A stretch of 64,000 nucleotides of DNA from Actinomadura terrae (GTDB lineage: Bacteria; Actinomycetota; Actinomycetes; Streptosporangiales; Streptosporangiaceae). The stretch is from the NCBI RefSeq assembly GCF_022751215.1, contig NZ_JAICDG010000002.1:1922001-1986000 (forward strand), given 5' to 3'. The position numbers and the translations under genes were made by a program. Below are positions 51,154 to 58,967 of the stretch, in pieces (the stretch's first letter is position 1; each line of letters opens with the position of its first letter). Under the pieces are notes generated by a model that worked only from the letters and a program-made list of their open reading frames with translations, was not told the origin of the DNA and made no database searches.

Positions 51154-52515
51154 GTGAGTCGACAGGACCCCGCAGCAGACCGCGACGTCCACGAGGTGGT
51201 GGAACGGCTCACCGCGGACGGCGTCGACGTCGTCCGCGTCTCCTTCACCGACCTGATCGGCGTCGAACGCGCGCGGGACGTGCTGGTCGAGCGGCTGCCG
51301 TCGGTGATGGACCACGGCCTGTCGTTCTGCCGGGCGATCTACCACACGACCCCCGGCGGCGACACGGTCGGCGTTCCGGGCGGTCTCGACGCGGGCCTGC
51401 CCGACATCAGCATCCGCCCCGACCTGTCGACGCTGGTCACCGTGCCGTGGGAGCCGGGCGTCGCGTCCTGCCTCGGGGACGCCTTCGAGCCGGACGGCAG
51501 CGCGCCCGCCGCCGAGGCGCCGCGCGAGGTGCTGCGCCGCGCCATCGAGAAGATCTCCGAACTCGGCCTCGCCCCGGTCGTCGGGCCGGAGCTGGAGTAC
51601 TACGTCTGCGAGCCCGACGCCTCCGCGCCGTCCGGCTGGCGCCGCTACAGCGACGCGACCGGCAACGTCTACACCGCCGGACGCAAGGGCGACACCGGCG
51701 GACACCTGCTGCGCACCCTGCGCCACCTGCGCGACCTCGGGCTCGGCGTCACGATGGGCAACCACGAGTTCGGCGGCGGCCAGTTCGAGATCAACCTCGA
51801 CCACTCCGCCGCGCTCGACGCCGCCGACCGCGCGTTCCGGTTCAAGGCCGCCGTCCAGGAGCTCGCGCGCGCCGACGGCCTGCTCGCCACGTTCATGGCC
51901 AAGCCGTTCAACGACGAGGGCGGCTCCGGCTTCCACGTCCACCTGTCGTGCCTGGACGCCGAGGGCCGCAACCTCTTCCAGGGCGAGGGCCCCGACGGGC
52001 TGTCGGAGACCGCGCACCAGGCCATCGCGGGCGTGCTGGAGCACGCGCCCGCGCTCGCCGCGCTGTTCAACCCGACGATCAACTCCTACAAGCGGTTCGG
52101 GCCCGACTCGCTCGCGCCCTGGCTGATCGACTGGGGCCTGGACAACCGCAGCGCCATGGTGCGGATCCCGCCCGAGCGCGGCGCCGCGTCCCGGATGGAG
52201 GTCCGCCTCGGGGACGCCTCCGCCAACCCCTACCTCGGCGTCGCCGGCCTGCTGGCCGCCGTCTACCTGGGCGTCCGTGACAAGCTCACCGCGCCCGCGC
52301 CGCTCGAGGGCTACGGCTACGACGCGTCCAAGGCCCCCGTCCTGCCCGGCGACCTGCCGACCGCGCTGGACGCCCTCGCCGCCGACACCGCCCTCGTCGA
52401 GGTGCTCGGCGAGGAGTTCGTCTCGGCGTTCCTCACCTACAAGCGCGACGAGGTCGCCCGCTTCCACCGGCACGTGACCGACTGGGAGTTCGGCGAGTAC
52501 GCGTACCACCTGTGA
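51154..52515 (+). CDS. Glutamine synthetase-like gamma-glutamylamine ligase
   Basis: 453-aa ATP-dependent ligase of the GlnA3/GlnA4/PuuA group, which joins glutamate to amines rather than ammonia. Active-site motifs: GPELEYYV, NHEFGGGQFEINL (ATP/metal), MAKPFNDEGGSGFHVHLS and the Arg motif VRIPPERGAASRMEVRLGD followed by ANPYL. Real GlnA is longer in several loops and is usually with other nitrogen genes. GTG 51154 behind GGGAG. The P450 follows 13 nt later. First step of a gamma-glutamylation route is the likely role; the amine is not known. Confidence 0.87.
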   Translation: MSRQDPAADRDVHEVVERLTADGVDVVRVSFTDLIGVERARDVLVERLPSVMDHGLSFCRAIYHTTPGGDTVGVPGGLDAGLPDISIRPDLSTLVTVPWEPGVASCLGDAFEPDGSAPAAEAPREVLRRAIEKISELGLAPVVGPELEYYVCEPDASAPSGWRRYSDATGNVYTAGRKGDTGGHLLRTLRHLRDLGLGVTMGNHEFGGGQFEINLDHSAALDAADRAFRFKAAVQELARADGLLATFMAKPFNDEGGSGFHVHLSCLDAEGRNLFQGEGPDGLSETAHQAIAGVLEHAPALAALFNPTINSYKRFGPDSLAPWLIDWGLDNRSAMVRIPPERGAASRMEVRLGDASANPYLGVAGLLAAVYLGVRDKLTAPAPLEGYGYDASKAPVLPGDLPTALDALAADTALVEVLGEEFVSAFLTYKRDEVARFHRHVTDWEFGEYAYHL

Positions 52516-52528
52516 ACGGAGCCCCCCG

Positions 52529-53776
52529 TTGCCGATCGACACCTTCGCTGACCTCGCCGACCCCGACAACTTTCTTGACGACGAGACACCTTGGCGGATG
52601 TTCGAGGAGCTGCGCCGCTCCGCGCCCGTCCACTGGAACCCCGAGCCCGACGGCGGCGGCTTCTGGTCGCTGACCCGGCACGCCGACATCGTCGCCGCCG
52701 ACCGCGACCAGGCCACGTTCACCTCCGAGAAGTTCGTCAACCTCGAAGAGGTGGACGAGCGGCAGGCCGCGATCCGCCGCTCGATGCTGGAGACCGACGG
52801 CCCCCGCCATCTGGCGCTCCGCCGGATCCTGTCCCGCGAGTTCACCCCCCGCGCCGTCGCGGGCTACGAGACGTTCCTGCGCGGCCTCACCGCCCACACC
52901 CTCGACCGGGCCCTCGCCAAGGGCACCTTCGACTTCGTCGCGGAGGTCGCGGCCGACTTCCCGATCAACGTCCTGGCCCGCATGCTGGACGTCCCGGACG
53001 ACGACACCCAGCGCCTCATCGACTGGGGCAACCGGATCATCGCCAACACCGACCCCGACTACGCCGACGTCCTGCTGCACAGCGCCGAGAGCGAGCGCTA
53101 CCGCGATCTGCCCTTCCGCAGCCCCGCGTCGCTGGAGGTCTTCGAGTACGGCCGCGAGCTGGCCGCCCGCCGCCGCGGCGGCACGTCCGCCGACCTCGTC
53201 AGCCGCCTGGTCAACCAGACCCCAATCGACGGCGAGCCGCTCTCGGACCGCGACTTCGACAACTACTTCCTGCTGCTGGTCGTCGCGGGCAACGAGACCA
53301 CCCGGCACGCCATCACGCACACGATGCGCGCGCTGATCGAGCACCCCGACCAGGCCGACCTGCTGCGCGCCGACCTCGACCGGATGCCCACCGCGGTCGA
53401 GGAGTTCCTCCGCTGGTCCTCGCCCGTCTACCACTTCCGCCGGACGGCGACCCGCGACACGGAGGTGAACGGCACCGCGATCCACGAGGGCGACAAGGTC
53501 GTCCTGTGGTTCGCGTCCGGCAACCGCGACGAGGACGTCTTCGCCGAACCCGGCCGCTTCGACGTCACCCGCACCCCGAACGACCACATCACGTTCGGCA
53601 AGGGCGGCCCCCACTACTGCATGGGCGCCGCGCTGGCCCGCCTGGAGATGCGCGTCCTGTTCGAGGAACTCCTCCCGCGCCTGGCCGACATCCGCCCGGC
53701 GGGCGACGTCCGCCGCGTCCGCTCCAACTTCGTGAACGGCATCAAGGAAATGCCGGTGACCGTAACCCTCGCCTGA
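52529..53776 (+). CDS. Cytochrome P450
   Basis: 415-aa soluble bacterial P450. I-helix VVAGNETTRH, ExxR in VEEFLRW with the downstream Arg region, and haem ligand C364 in FGKGGPHYCMG. TTG start with GGAG upstream. Co-transcribed with the ligase, so it may hydroxylate the amine, its gamma-glutamyl adduct or a ring. No ferredoxin gene is nearby. A very strong hairpin follows immediately. Confidence 0.93.
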   Translation: MPIDTFADLADPDNFLDDETPWRMFEELRRSAPVHWNPEPDGGGFWSLTRHADIVAADRDQATFTSEKFVNLEEVDERQAAIRRSMLETDGPRHLALRRILSREFTPRAVAGYETFLRGLTAHTLDRALAKGTFDFVAEVAADFPINVLARMLDVPDDDTQRLIDWGNRIIANTDPDYADVLLHSAESERYRDLPFRSPASLEVFEYGRELAARRRGGTSADLVSRLVNQTPIDGEPLSDRDFDNYFLLLVVAGNETTRHAITHTMRALIEHPDQADLLRADLDRMPTAVEEFLRWSSPVYHFRRTATRDTEVNGTAIHEGDKVVLWFASGNRDEDVFAEPGRFDVTRTPNDHITFGKGGPHYCMGAALARLEMRVLFEELLPRLADIRPAGDVRRVRSNFVNGIKEMPVTVTLA

Positions 53777-53824
53777 ACACACGAACGCGGGGCCCCACCG
53801 TGGGGCCCCGCGTTTCGTGTGTTC
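53775..53824. terminator. 50-bp palindromic bidirectional terminator
   Basis: Two ~24-bp arms with one unpaired T and a tiny loop, starting within the P450 stop codon and ending within the stop of the converging aldehyde dehydrogenase. Confidence 0.9.
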
Positions 53825-55250
53825 AGAGGGGGAGGCCGGTGAAGATGAGGACCTTCTCCTCCGTGTAGTCGGCCATGGCGGAGCGGAGGCCCTCGCGGCC
53901 CACGCCCGAGTCCTTCACGCCGCCGTAGGGCATCTGGTCGGCGCGGTAGGACGGGACGTCGCCGATCACGACGCCGCCGACGTCCAGCTCGCGGTGGGCG
54001 CGGAACGCGATGTCGAGGTTCCGGGTGAACACGCCCGCCTGGAGGCCGAACTTGGAGTCGTTGACCAGCGCGAACGCCTCGTCGACGCCGTCCACGGGCT
54101 GGACGAGCAGGACCGGGCCGAAGACCTCCTCGCGCGCCACCTTCGCGTCGGCGGGGACGTCGGCGAGGACGGTGGGGGCGTAGGCCGCGCCCTCGCGGGT
54201 GCCGCCCGCCAGGACCTTCGCGCCGGCCGCGACCGCCTCGTCCACCCAGGACTCGACGCGCTCGGCGGCCTCCTCGCTGACCAGCGGGCCGACCTGGGTC
54301 TTGTCGTCCCACGGGTCGCCGGTGACGAGGCCCTCGACGGTCTCGATCAGCTTGGGCAGGAACGCGTCGTAGACGGACCGGTCCACGTAGACGCGCTGGA
54401 CGGCGATGCAGCTCTGCCCGGCCTGGTAGTTGGAGAACAGGCCGATCCGCTTGGCGGCCCAGTCGAGGTCGGCGTCCGGCAGGACGACCGCCGCGCCGTT
54501 GCCGCCGAGCTCCAGCGTGACGTGCTTGCGGGGCACCTGGTCGTTGATCGCCCAGCCGACGGGGACGGAGCCGGTGAACGACACGATCGGCAGGCGCGGG
54601 TCGTCCACGAGCGCGGCGGCCCGGTCGTTCGGGACGGTCAGGACGGAGAACATCCCGGCGGGCAGGTCGGTCTCGGCGAGCAGCTCGCCGAGCAGGAGCG
54701 CCGACAGCGGCGTCGCGGGCGCGGGCTTCAGCACGATCGGGGTGCCCACCGCGATCGCCGGGGCGATCTTGTGCGCGGCCAGGTTCAGCGGGAAGTTGAA
54801 CGGCGAGATGCCGAGCACCGGGCCCTTGGGCACGCGGGTGATGTAGGCTATCCGGCCCTCGGCGGCGGGGTCGGTGTCGAGCCGCTGGGTGGTGGCGCTG
54901 AACCGGCGGGTCTCCTCGGCGGCGAACCGGAACGTGGAGATCGCGCGGGTCACCTCGCCGCGCGCCCACAGCAGCGGCTTGCCGTTCTCGCCGGTGATCA
55001 GCCGGGCGACCTCGTCGGCGCGCTCGGCGAGCCGCGCCGACACGTGCGCGAGGGCCTCGGCGCGGACGTGCAGGGGCAGCGCCGCCGCCTTCGCGCGGAC
55101 GGCGTCGGCCGCCGCGAGCGCCTCCTCCACCTGGTCCGGGGTCGGCACGGCGACGGTCCCGACCACCCGGCCGTCGTAGGGGTGCGTCACGGTCAGCTCG
55201 CCGGCACCGGTCTCGGCCCGGCCGGCCAGCCAGAATGGGGTCACGTTCAT
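53823..55250 (-). CDS. Aldehyde dehydrogenase (GabD/GapN-like)
   Basis: 475-aa aldehyde dehydrogenase. C281 in NYQAGQSCIAVQRV, E247 in LELGGNG, cofactor motif FTGSVPVG. With the divergent GABA transaminase nearby, oxidation of succinic semialdehyde or a similar omega-aldehyde is likely. ATG at 55250, 4 nt after the PucR gene, so the two are one operon. No operator of the MarR-type regulon was seen here. Confidence 0.85.
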   Translation of the reverse strand: MNVTPFWLAGRAETGAGELTVTHPYDGRVVGTVAVPTPDQVEEALAAADAVRAKAAALPLHVRAEALAHVSARLAERADEVARLITGENGKPLLWARGEVTRAISTFRFAAEETRRFSATTQRLDTDPAAEGRIAYITRVPKGPVLGISPFNFPLNLAAHKIAPAIAVGTPIVLKPAPATPLSALLLGELLAETDLPAGMFSVLTVPNDRAAALVDDPRLPIVSFTGSVPVGWAINDQVPRKHVTLELGGNGAAVVLPDADLDWAAKRIGLFSNYQAGQSCIAVQRVYVDRSVYDAFLPKLIETVEGLVTGDPWDDKTQVGPLVSEEAAERVESWVDEAVAAGAKVLAGGTREGAAYAPTVLADVPADAKVAREEVFGPVLLVQPVDGVDEAFALVNDSKFGLQAGVFTRNLDIAFRAHRELDVGGVVIGDVPSYRADQMPYGGVKDSGVGREGLRSAMADYTEEKVLIFTGLPL

Positions 55251-55254
55251 GCGC

Positions 55255-57354
55255 TCACGCTATCTCCGGCGGGACGGAACGCGAGGCTCCAGCATGTCCA
55301 ATCCGGCCGTCCCCGCTGGACGTCACGGCCAGCGCGATCCACAGCTCCGCGCGCACGGCCGGGTCGTCCAGGTCGCGGTCGAGGAGTTCGGCGGCCTTGC
55401 GCATCCGGGCCCGCAGCGTGTGCCGGTGGACGCCGAGCGCCCGCGCCGCCGCCTCACCCTGCCCGTTCGCCACGACGTAGGCGCGCAGGGAGTCCACCAG
55501 GCCCTCCGCGCGCAGCGGCGCCAGCAGGCCGTCGGCGAAGGCCCGGGCCGCCCCGGGATCGAGCAGCCCGAGCAGTCCCTGACCGGGCAGGTCGGAGTAG
55601 TGGAGCACCGGTTTCCCATGGCGGCGGGCCGCGCTGAGCGCCTCCTCCGCCTGCTGGAGCGCACTCACCAGCTCCCCGCCCTGCGCGATCGCCAAGGTGA
55701 CCGGCTCGCTCACCCCGACCGGCCCGGTAGAGCCCGGCGAGCTTGCGGCCGACAGGTGCGGGGCCGCCAGGCCCGAGCCCCGCGCGCTGGAAGTCAACGC
55801 GGTCGAAGCCGACAAACGTGAAGCAGACGGGGCTGAAGCCGACGGCCGTGAAGCCGACGGGGGCGGGGGCGAGAGGCCGTAGGACGGCGTGGTTGAGCCC
55901 GGCGTGGTCGAGGGCGACGGGCCGTGGGAGGGCGCGGTCGAGCCCGGCGTGGTCGAGGGCAACGGGCCGTGGGGCGGCGTGGTGGAGGGCGGTGGAGCCG
56001 AGGGCGACGGGTCGTGGGACGGCACGGTTGAGCCCGGCGTGGTCGAGGGCAACGGGCCGTGGGGCGGCGCGGTGGAGGTCGAAGGGCCGTGGGATGGCGT
56101 GGTGGAGGGCGGTGGAGCCGAGGGCGACGGGTCGTGGGACGGCACGGTTGAGCCCGGCGTGGACGAGGGCGACGGGTCGTGGGGCGGCGCGGTGGAGGGC
56201 GGTCGGGCCGAGGGCGACGGGTCGTGGGGCGGCGTGGTGGAGGGCGGTGCGATCGAGGTTGACGGGGTGTAGGGCGGCGTGGTGGAGGGCGAGGGGGACG
56301 GGGTTGGGGCCGCCGAGACTCCGGTCAGTAGGGACGTGATGGTGTCGGTCAGCTCGTCGGGGACGATGACGGCCGTCCGGCGGCCCGGGCCCGGTAGCGG
56401 GACGGCCAGGCAGCGCTCGCCGGACGGGTCGGAGTCGAGCGCGTCCAGCACGGGCCCCGCGCACGCCAGCACGCGGACGGGCCCGCGCGGCACGGCCGGG
56501 CCCGCCGGGGGCAGCCCGAGGAGCAGCGCGCCGAGCGCGGCCCGGGTCTCGCGGCCCGAGCGCGGGACCTCCGACTGCAAGGTCAGCAGCGCGACGGCCG
56601 CCCCCACGATCGTGTGCGCGACGTGGGGGAGCGGCGCCCCGGTGCCCACGGCCAGGAAGCCGCGCGGCCGCCCGCTCAGCCCGATCCGATGCAGGACGAT
56701 GTTCTCACCCGGCACCGACAGAGCGACGCTCGCCAGCCCGCCGTCGGCGGGACGGGCGTTCGGCCCGCGCAGCCGCGCCAGGTCGGCGGCGAGTACCTCG
56801 GCGCGCTCGCGGGCGGCGGCGGGCTCGGCGGCCCGGACGGCGCCGGACGGGTCGAGCAGCAGCGCCCAGCCGTCCAGCAGCCGCGCGAGGCGGGCGACGA
56901 GGGGTCCGGGCCCGGCGAGGGCGGCGCGGGTCAGCTCGCGCTGGGCGCCGAAGGCGCGGGTGACGTCCTCGTACCACTCGGCGGCCAGCATGCGGGAGAC
57001 GGCCTTGCCGACGGCGATGAACGGGGTCGGGCGCGGCACCTCCAGCAGCACGAGGCCGCGATCGCGGGCGGCGTCGATCAGCTCGGCCGGGACCTCGGCG
57101 TGGATCACCCCGACCGCGAAGCCGAGCCCGGCGACGCCCCGTCCGACCAGCCGGTCGACGTAGCGGGCGGCGCCCGCCGGGGTGAGCCGCATGCCGGTGG
57201 TCAGCACCAGCTCGCCGCCCTCCAGGAAGGGCGTCGGGTCCTCCAGTTCGCTGACCGCGACCCACACGACCGGGGTGTCCGGGACGCGCGGCCCGGTGAG
57301 CACCCGCAGCCCGAGCTGCGGCAGCGCGGCCACGGCGGCCAGGGTGGGCGGCAT
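55255..57354 (-). CDS. PucR-family regulator with large repeat insertion
   Basis: 699-aa activator; the family is usually 500-550. N-terminal PucR domain (LGLRVLTGPRVPDTPVVWVAVSELEDP to ~160), GGDEF-like middle region, C-terminal HTH_30 (GQGEAAARALGVHRHTLRARMRKAAELLDRD). Between residues ~346 and ~540 a Pro/Ser/Thr tract of repeats (PSTTPPHDPSPSA) interrupts it. Divergent from gabT and in an operon with an aldehyde dehydrogenase, as with known GABA-responsive PucR proteins (GabR of Corynebacterium-type), so GABA or a relative is the probable signal. ATG at 57354. Confidence 0.82.
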   Translation of the reverse strand: MPPTLAAVAALPQLGLRVLTGPRVPDTPVVWVAVSELEDPTPFLEGGELVLTTGMRLTPAGAARYVDRLVGRGVAGLGFAVGVIHAEVPAELIDAARDRGLVLLEVPRPTPFIAVGKAVSRMLAAEWYEDVTRAFGAQRELTRAALAGPGPLVARLARLLDGWALLLDPSGAVRAAEPAAARERAEVLAADLARLRGPNARPADGGLASVALSVPGENIVLHRIGLSGRPRGFLAVGTGAPLPHVAHTIVGAAVALLTLQSEVPRSGRETRAALGALLLGLPPAGPAVPRGPVRVLACAGPVLDALDSDPSGERCLAVPLPGPGRRTAVIVPDELTDTITSLLTGVSAAPTPSPSPSTTPPYTPSTSIAPPSTTPPHDPSPSARPPSTAPPHDPSPSSTPGSTVPSHDPSPSAPPPSTTPSHGPSTSTAPPHGPLPSTTPGSTVPSHDPSPSAPPPSTTPPHGPLPSTTPGSTAPSHGPSPSTTPGSTTPSYGLSPPPPSASRPSASAPSASRLSASTALTSSARGSGLAAPHLSAASSPGSTGPVGVSEPVTLAIAQGGELVSALQQAEEALSAARRHGKPVLHYSDLPGQGLLGLLDPGAARAFADGLLAPLRAEGLVDSLRAYVVANGQGEAAARALGVHRHTLRARMRKAAELLDRDLDDPAVRAELWIALAVTSSGDGRIGHAGASRSVPPEIA
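55740..56310. repeat. Coding tandem repeat in PucR gene
   Basis: Short units of about 12-15 bp in larger blocks. The 60 bases at 55981-56040 are identical to 56101-56160, exactly 120 bp away, showing recent duplication. Confidence 0.9.
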
Positions 57355-57434
57355 GAGCGGTCCTTGTGCAGGGTGTCCATTCGGGTGGACGGATTTCGCC
57401 GTCCCGTACGGTTCATCGTAGGCGCGGTCCGGCT

Positions 57435-57440
57435 TATGTT
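57435..57440 (+). promoter_or_regulatory. Leaderless -10 element (TATGTT) of gabT
   Basis: TATGTT, then 6 nt, then ATG 57447; no Shine-Dalgarno. TTCATC lies 17 nt upstream as a weak -35. Confidence 0.45.
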
Positions 57441-57446
57441 CGCGCC

Positions 57447-58799
57447 ATGACCAGCGAGGATCTCGGCGGTTCGAGCCGCCTGCCGCAGGAGCGCCGTGTC
57501 GTGACCGAGATCCCGGGGCCGCGCTCCCGGGAGTTGCAGGGGCGCCGCGCCGCCGCGGTGCCGCCGGGCGTCGGCAGCGTCCTGCCGGTGTACGTGACGG
57601 ACGCGGGCGGCGGCGTGGTCGTCGACGTGGACGGCAACAGCCTGATCGACTTCGGCTCGGGTATCGCGGTGACCAGCGTCGGCAACGCCAACCCCCGGGT
57701 GGCCGAGCGCGTGAAGGCGCAGGCGGACCGGTTCACGCACACGTGCTTCATGGTGGCGCCGTACGAGTCGTACGTACGGGTCTGCGAGAACCTCAACCGG
57801 ATCACGCCCGGCGACCACGAGAAGCGGTCGTTCCTGGTCAACAGCGGCGCGGAGGCGGTGGAGAACGCCGTCAAGATCGCGCGGTACGCGACCGGGCGGC
57901 AGGCCGTCGTGGTATTCGACCACGGCTACCACGGCCGGACGCTGCTGACGATGACGCTGACCGCCAAGAGCATGCCCTACAAGCACGGGTTCGGCCCGTA
58001 CGCCCCCGAGGTGTACCGGATGCCGCTCGCGTACCCGTTCCGGTGGCCGTCCGGGCCGGAGAACTGCGGTCCGGAGGCGGCGGCGCAGGCGATCGATCAG
58101 ATCTCCAAGCAGATCGGCGCGCAGAGCGTCGCGGCGGTCGTGGTGGAGCCGATCCAGGGCGAGGGCGGGTTCATCGAGCCCGCGCCCGGGTTCCTCCCGG
58201 CGATCGCGGAGTTCTGCCGGGACAACGGCATCGTGTTCGTCGCCGACGAGGTCCAGACGGGGTTCGCGCGGACGGGCGACCTGTTCGCCTCCGAGCACGA
58301 GGGGATCGTCCCCGACATCGTCGTGACGGCGAAGGGCATCGCGGGCGGGCTGCCGCTCGCGGGCGTCACCGGCCGCGCCGAGATCATGGACAAGGTGCAC
58401 GGCGGCGGCCTCGGCGGCACGTACGGCGGCAACCCACTGGCGTGCGAGGCGGCGCTGGCCGTCCTGGAGGAGATCGAGGAGGGCAAGCTCACCGAGCGCG
58501 CCCACCGGATCGGCGAGGTCATGCTGCCCCGGCTGCGCGCGCTGGCGGAGCGCCATCCCGCGATCGGAGACGTGCGCGGCCGCGGCGCGATGATCGCGAT
58601 CGAGCTGGTCCGGGAGGGCACCAAGGAGCCCGATCCGGCGCTCACGGCCGAGATCGCCCGCCGCTGCCACGCGCAGGGGCTGCTGGTGCTCACGGCCGGG
58701 ACGTACGGGAACGTCCTGAGGTTCCTGCCGCCGCTCGTCATCCCCGAGCATCTGCTGGTCGAGGGCCTCGATGTTCTTGAGGCGGCTCTCGCGGGCTGA
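57447..58799 (+). CDS. gabT: 4-aminobutyrate aminotransferase
   Basis: 450-aa class III PLP aminotransferase transferring the amino group of GABA (or a similar omega-amine) to 2-oxoglutarate. PLP-phosphate motif NSGAEAVENAVKIAR, aromatic stacking FDHGYHGRT, Asp in VFVADEVQTGFARTG, Schiff-base Lys in VVTAKGIAGGLPL. ATG 57447 with leaderless geometry. Divergent from the PucR regulator. It would feed GABA from the Puu-type route into succinic semialdehyde for the adjacent dehydrogenase. Confidence 0.93.
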   Translation: MTSEDLGGSSRLPQERRVVTEIPGPRSRELQGRRAAAVPPGVGSVLPVYVTDAGGGVVVDVDGNSLIDFGSGIAVTSVGNANPRVAERVKAQADRFTHTCFMVAPYESYVRVCENLNRITPGDHEKRSFLVNSGAEAVENAVKIARYATGRQAVVVFDHGYHGRTLLTMTLTAKSMPYKHGFGPYAPEVYRMPLAYPFRWPSGPENCGPEAAAQAIDQISKQIGAQSVAAVVVEPIQGEGGFIEPAPGFLPAIAEFCRDNGIVFVADEVQTGFARTGDLFASEHEGIVPDIVVTAKGIAGGLPLAGVTGRAEIMDKVHGGGLGGTYGGNPLACEAALAVLEEIEEGKLTERAHRIGEVMLPRLRALAERHPAIGDVRGRGAMIAIELVREGTKEPDPALTAEIARRCHAQGLLVLTAGTYGNVLRFLPPLVIPEHLLVEGLDVLEAALAG

Positions 58800-58813
58800 C
58801 CTGCGGAAACCCA

Positions 58814-58846
58814 GGCCACCGGCCCCCAGTGGGGGGACCGGTGGCC
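58814..58846 (+). terminator. Terminator of gabT
   Basis: GGCCACCGG (58814-58822) with CCGGTGGCC (58838-58846) and an inner C5/G5 extension, followed by TTAT. Confidence 0.88.
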
Positions 58847-58897
58847 TTATGCTGCCCAGTGGGAAGTGAAGTGCGTCACTCTGTTATAGGTTCGTGA

Positions 58898-58951
58898 TTG
58901 ACCGTTCATCGTTTGGCCCCATACGTTCGCCATACGTTTGGGCCCAAATTA
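58898..58951 (+). promoter_or_regulatory. Amidohydrolase promoter with operator sites 9 and 10
   Basis: TTGACC (58898-58903), 18-nt spacer, TACGTT (58922-58927). Site 9 TCGTTTGGCCCCATACGT (58909-58926) fills the spacer; site 10 ACGTTTGGGCCCAAATTA (58934-58951) ends at the ribosome-binding site. Confidence 0.68.
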
Positions 58952-58967
58952 AGGAGCAGGGGCGCAC

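Noticed and set aside
51154..52515. Housekeeping glutamine synthetase (glnA)
   Set aside because: It is in a catabolic operon with a P450 and under a pathway-type operator, and its sequence fits the gamma-glutamylamine ligase group better.
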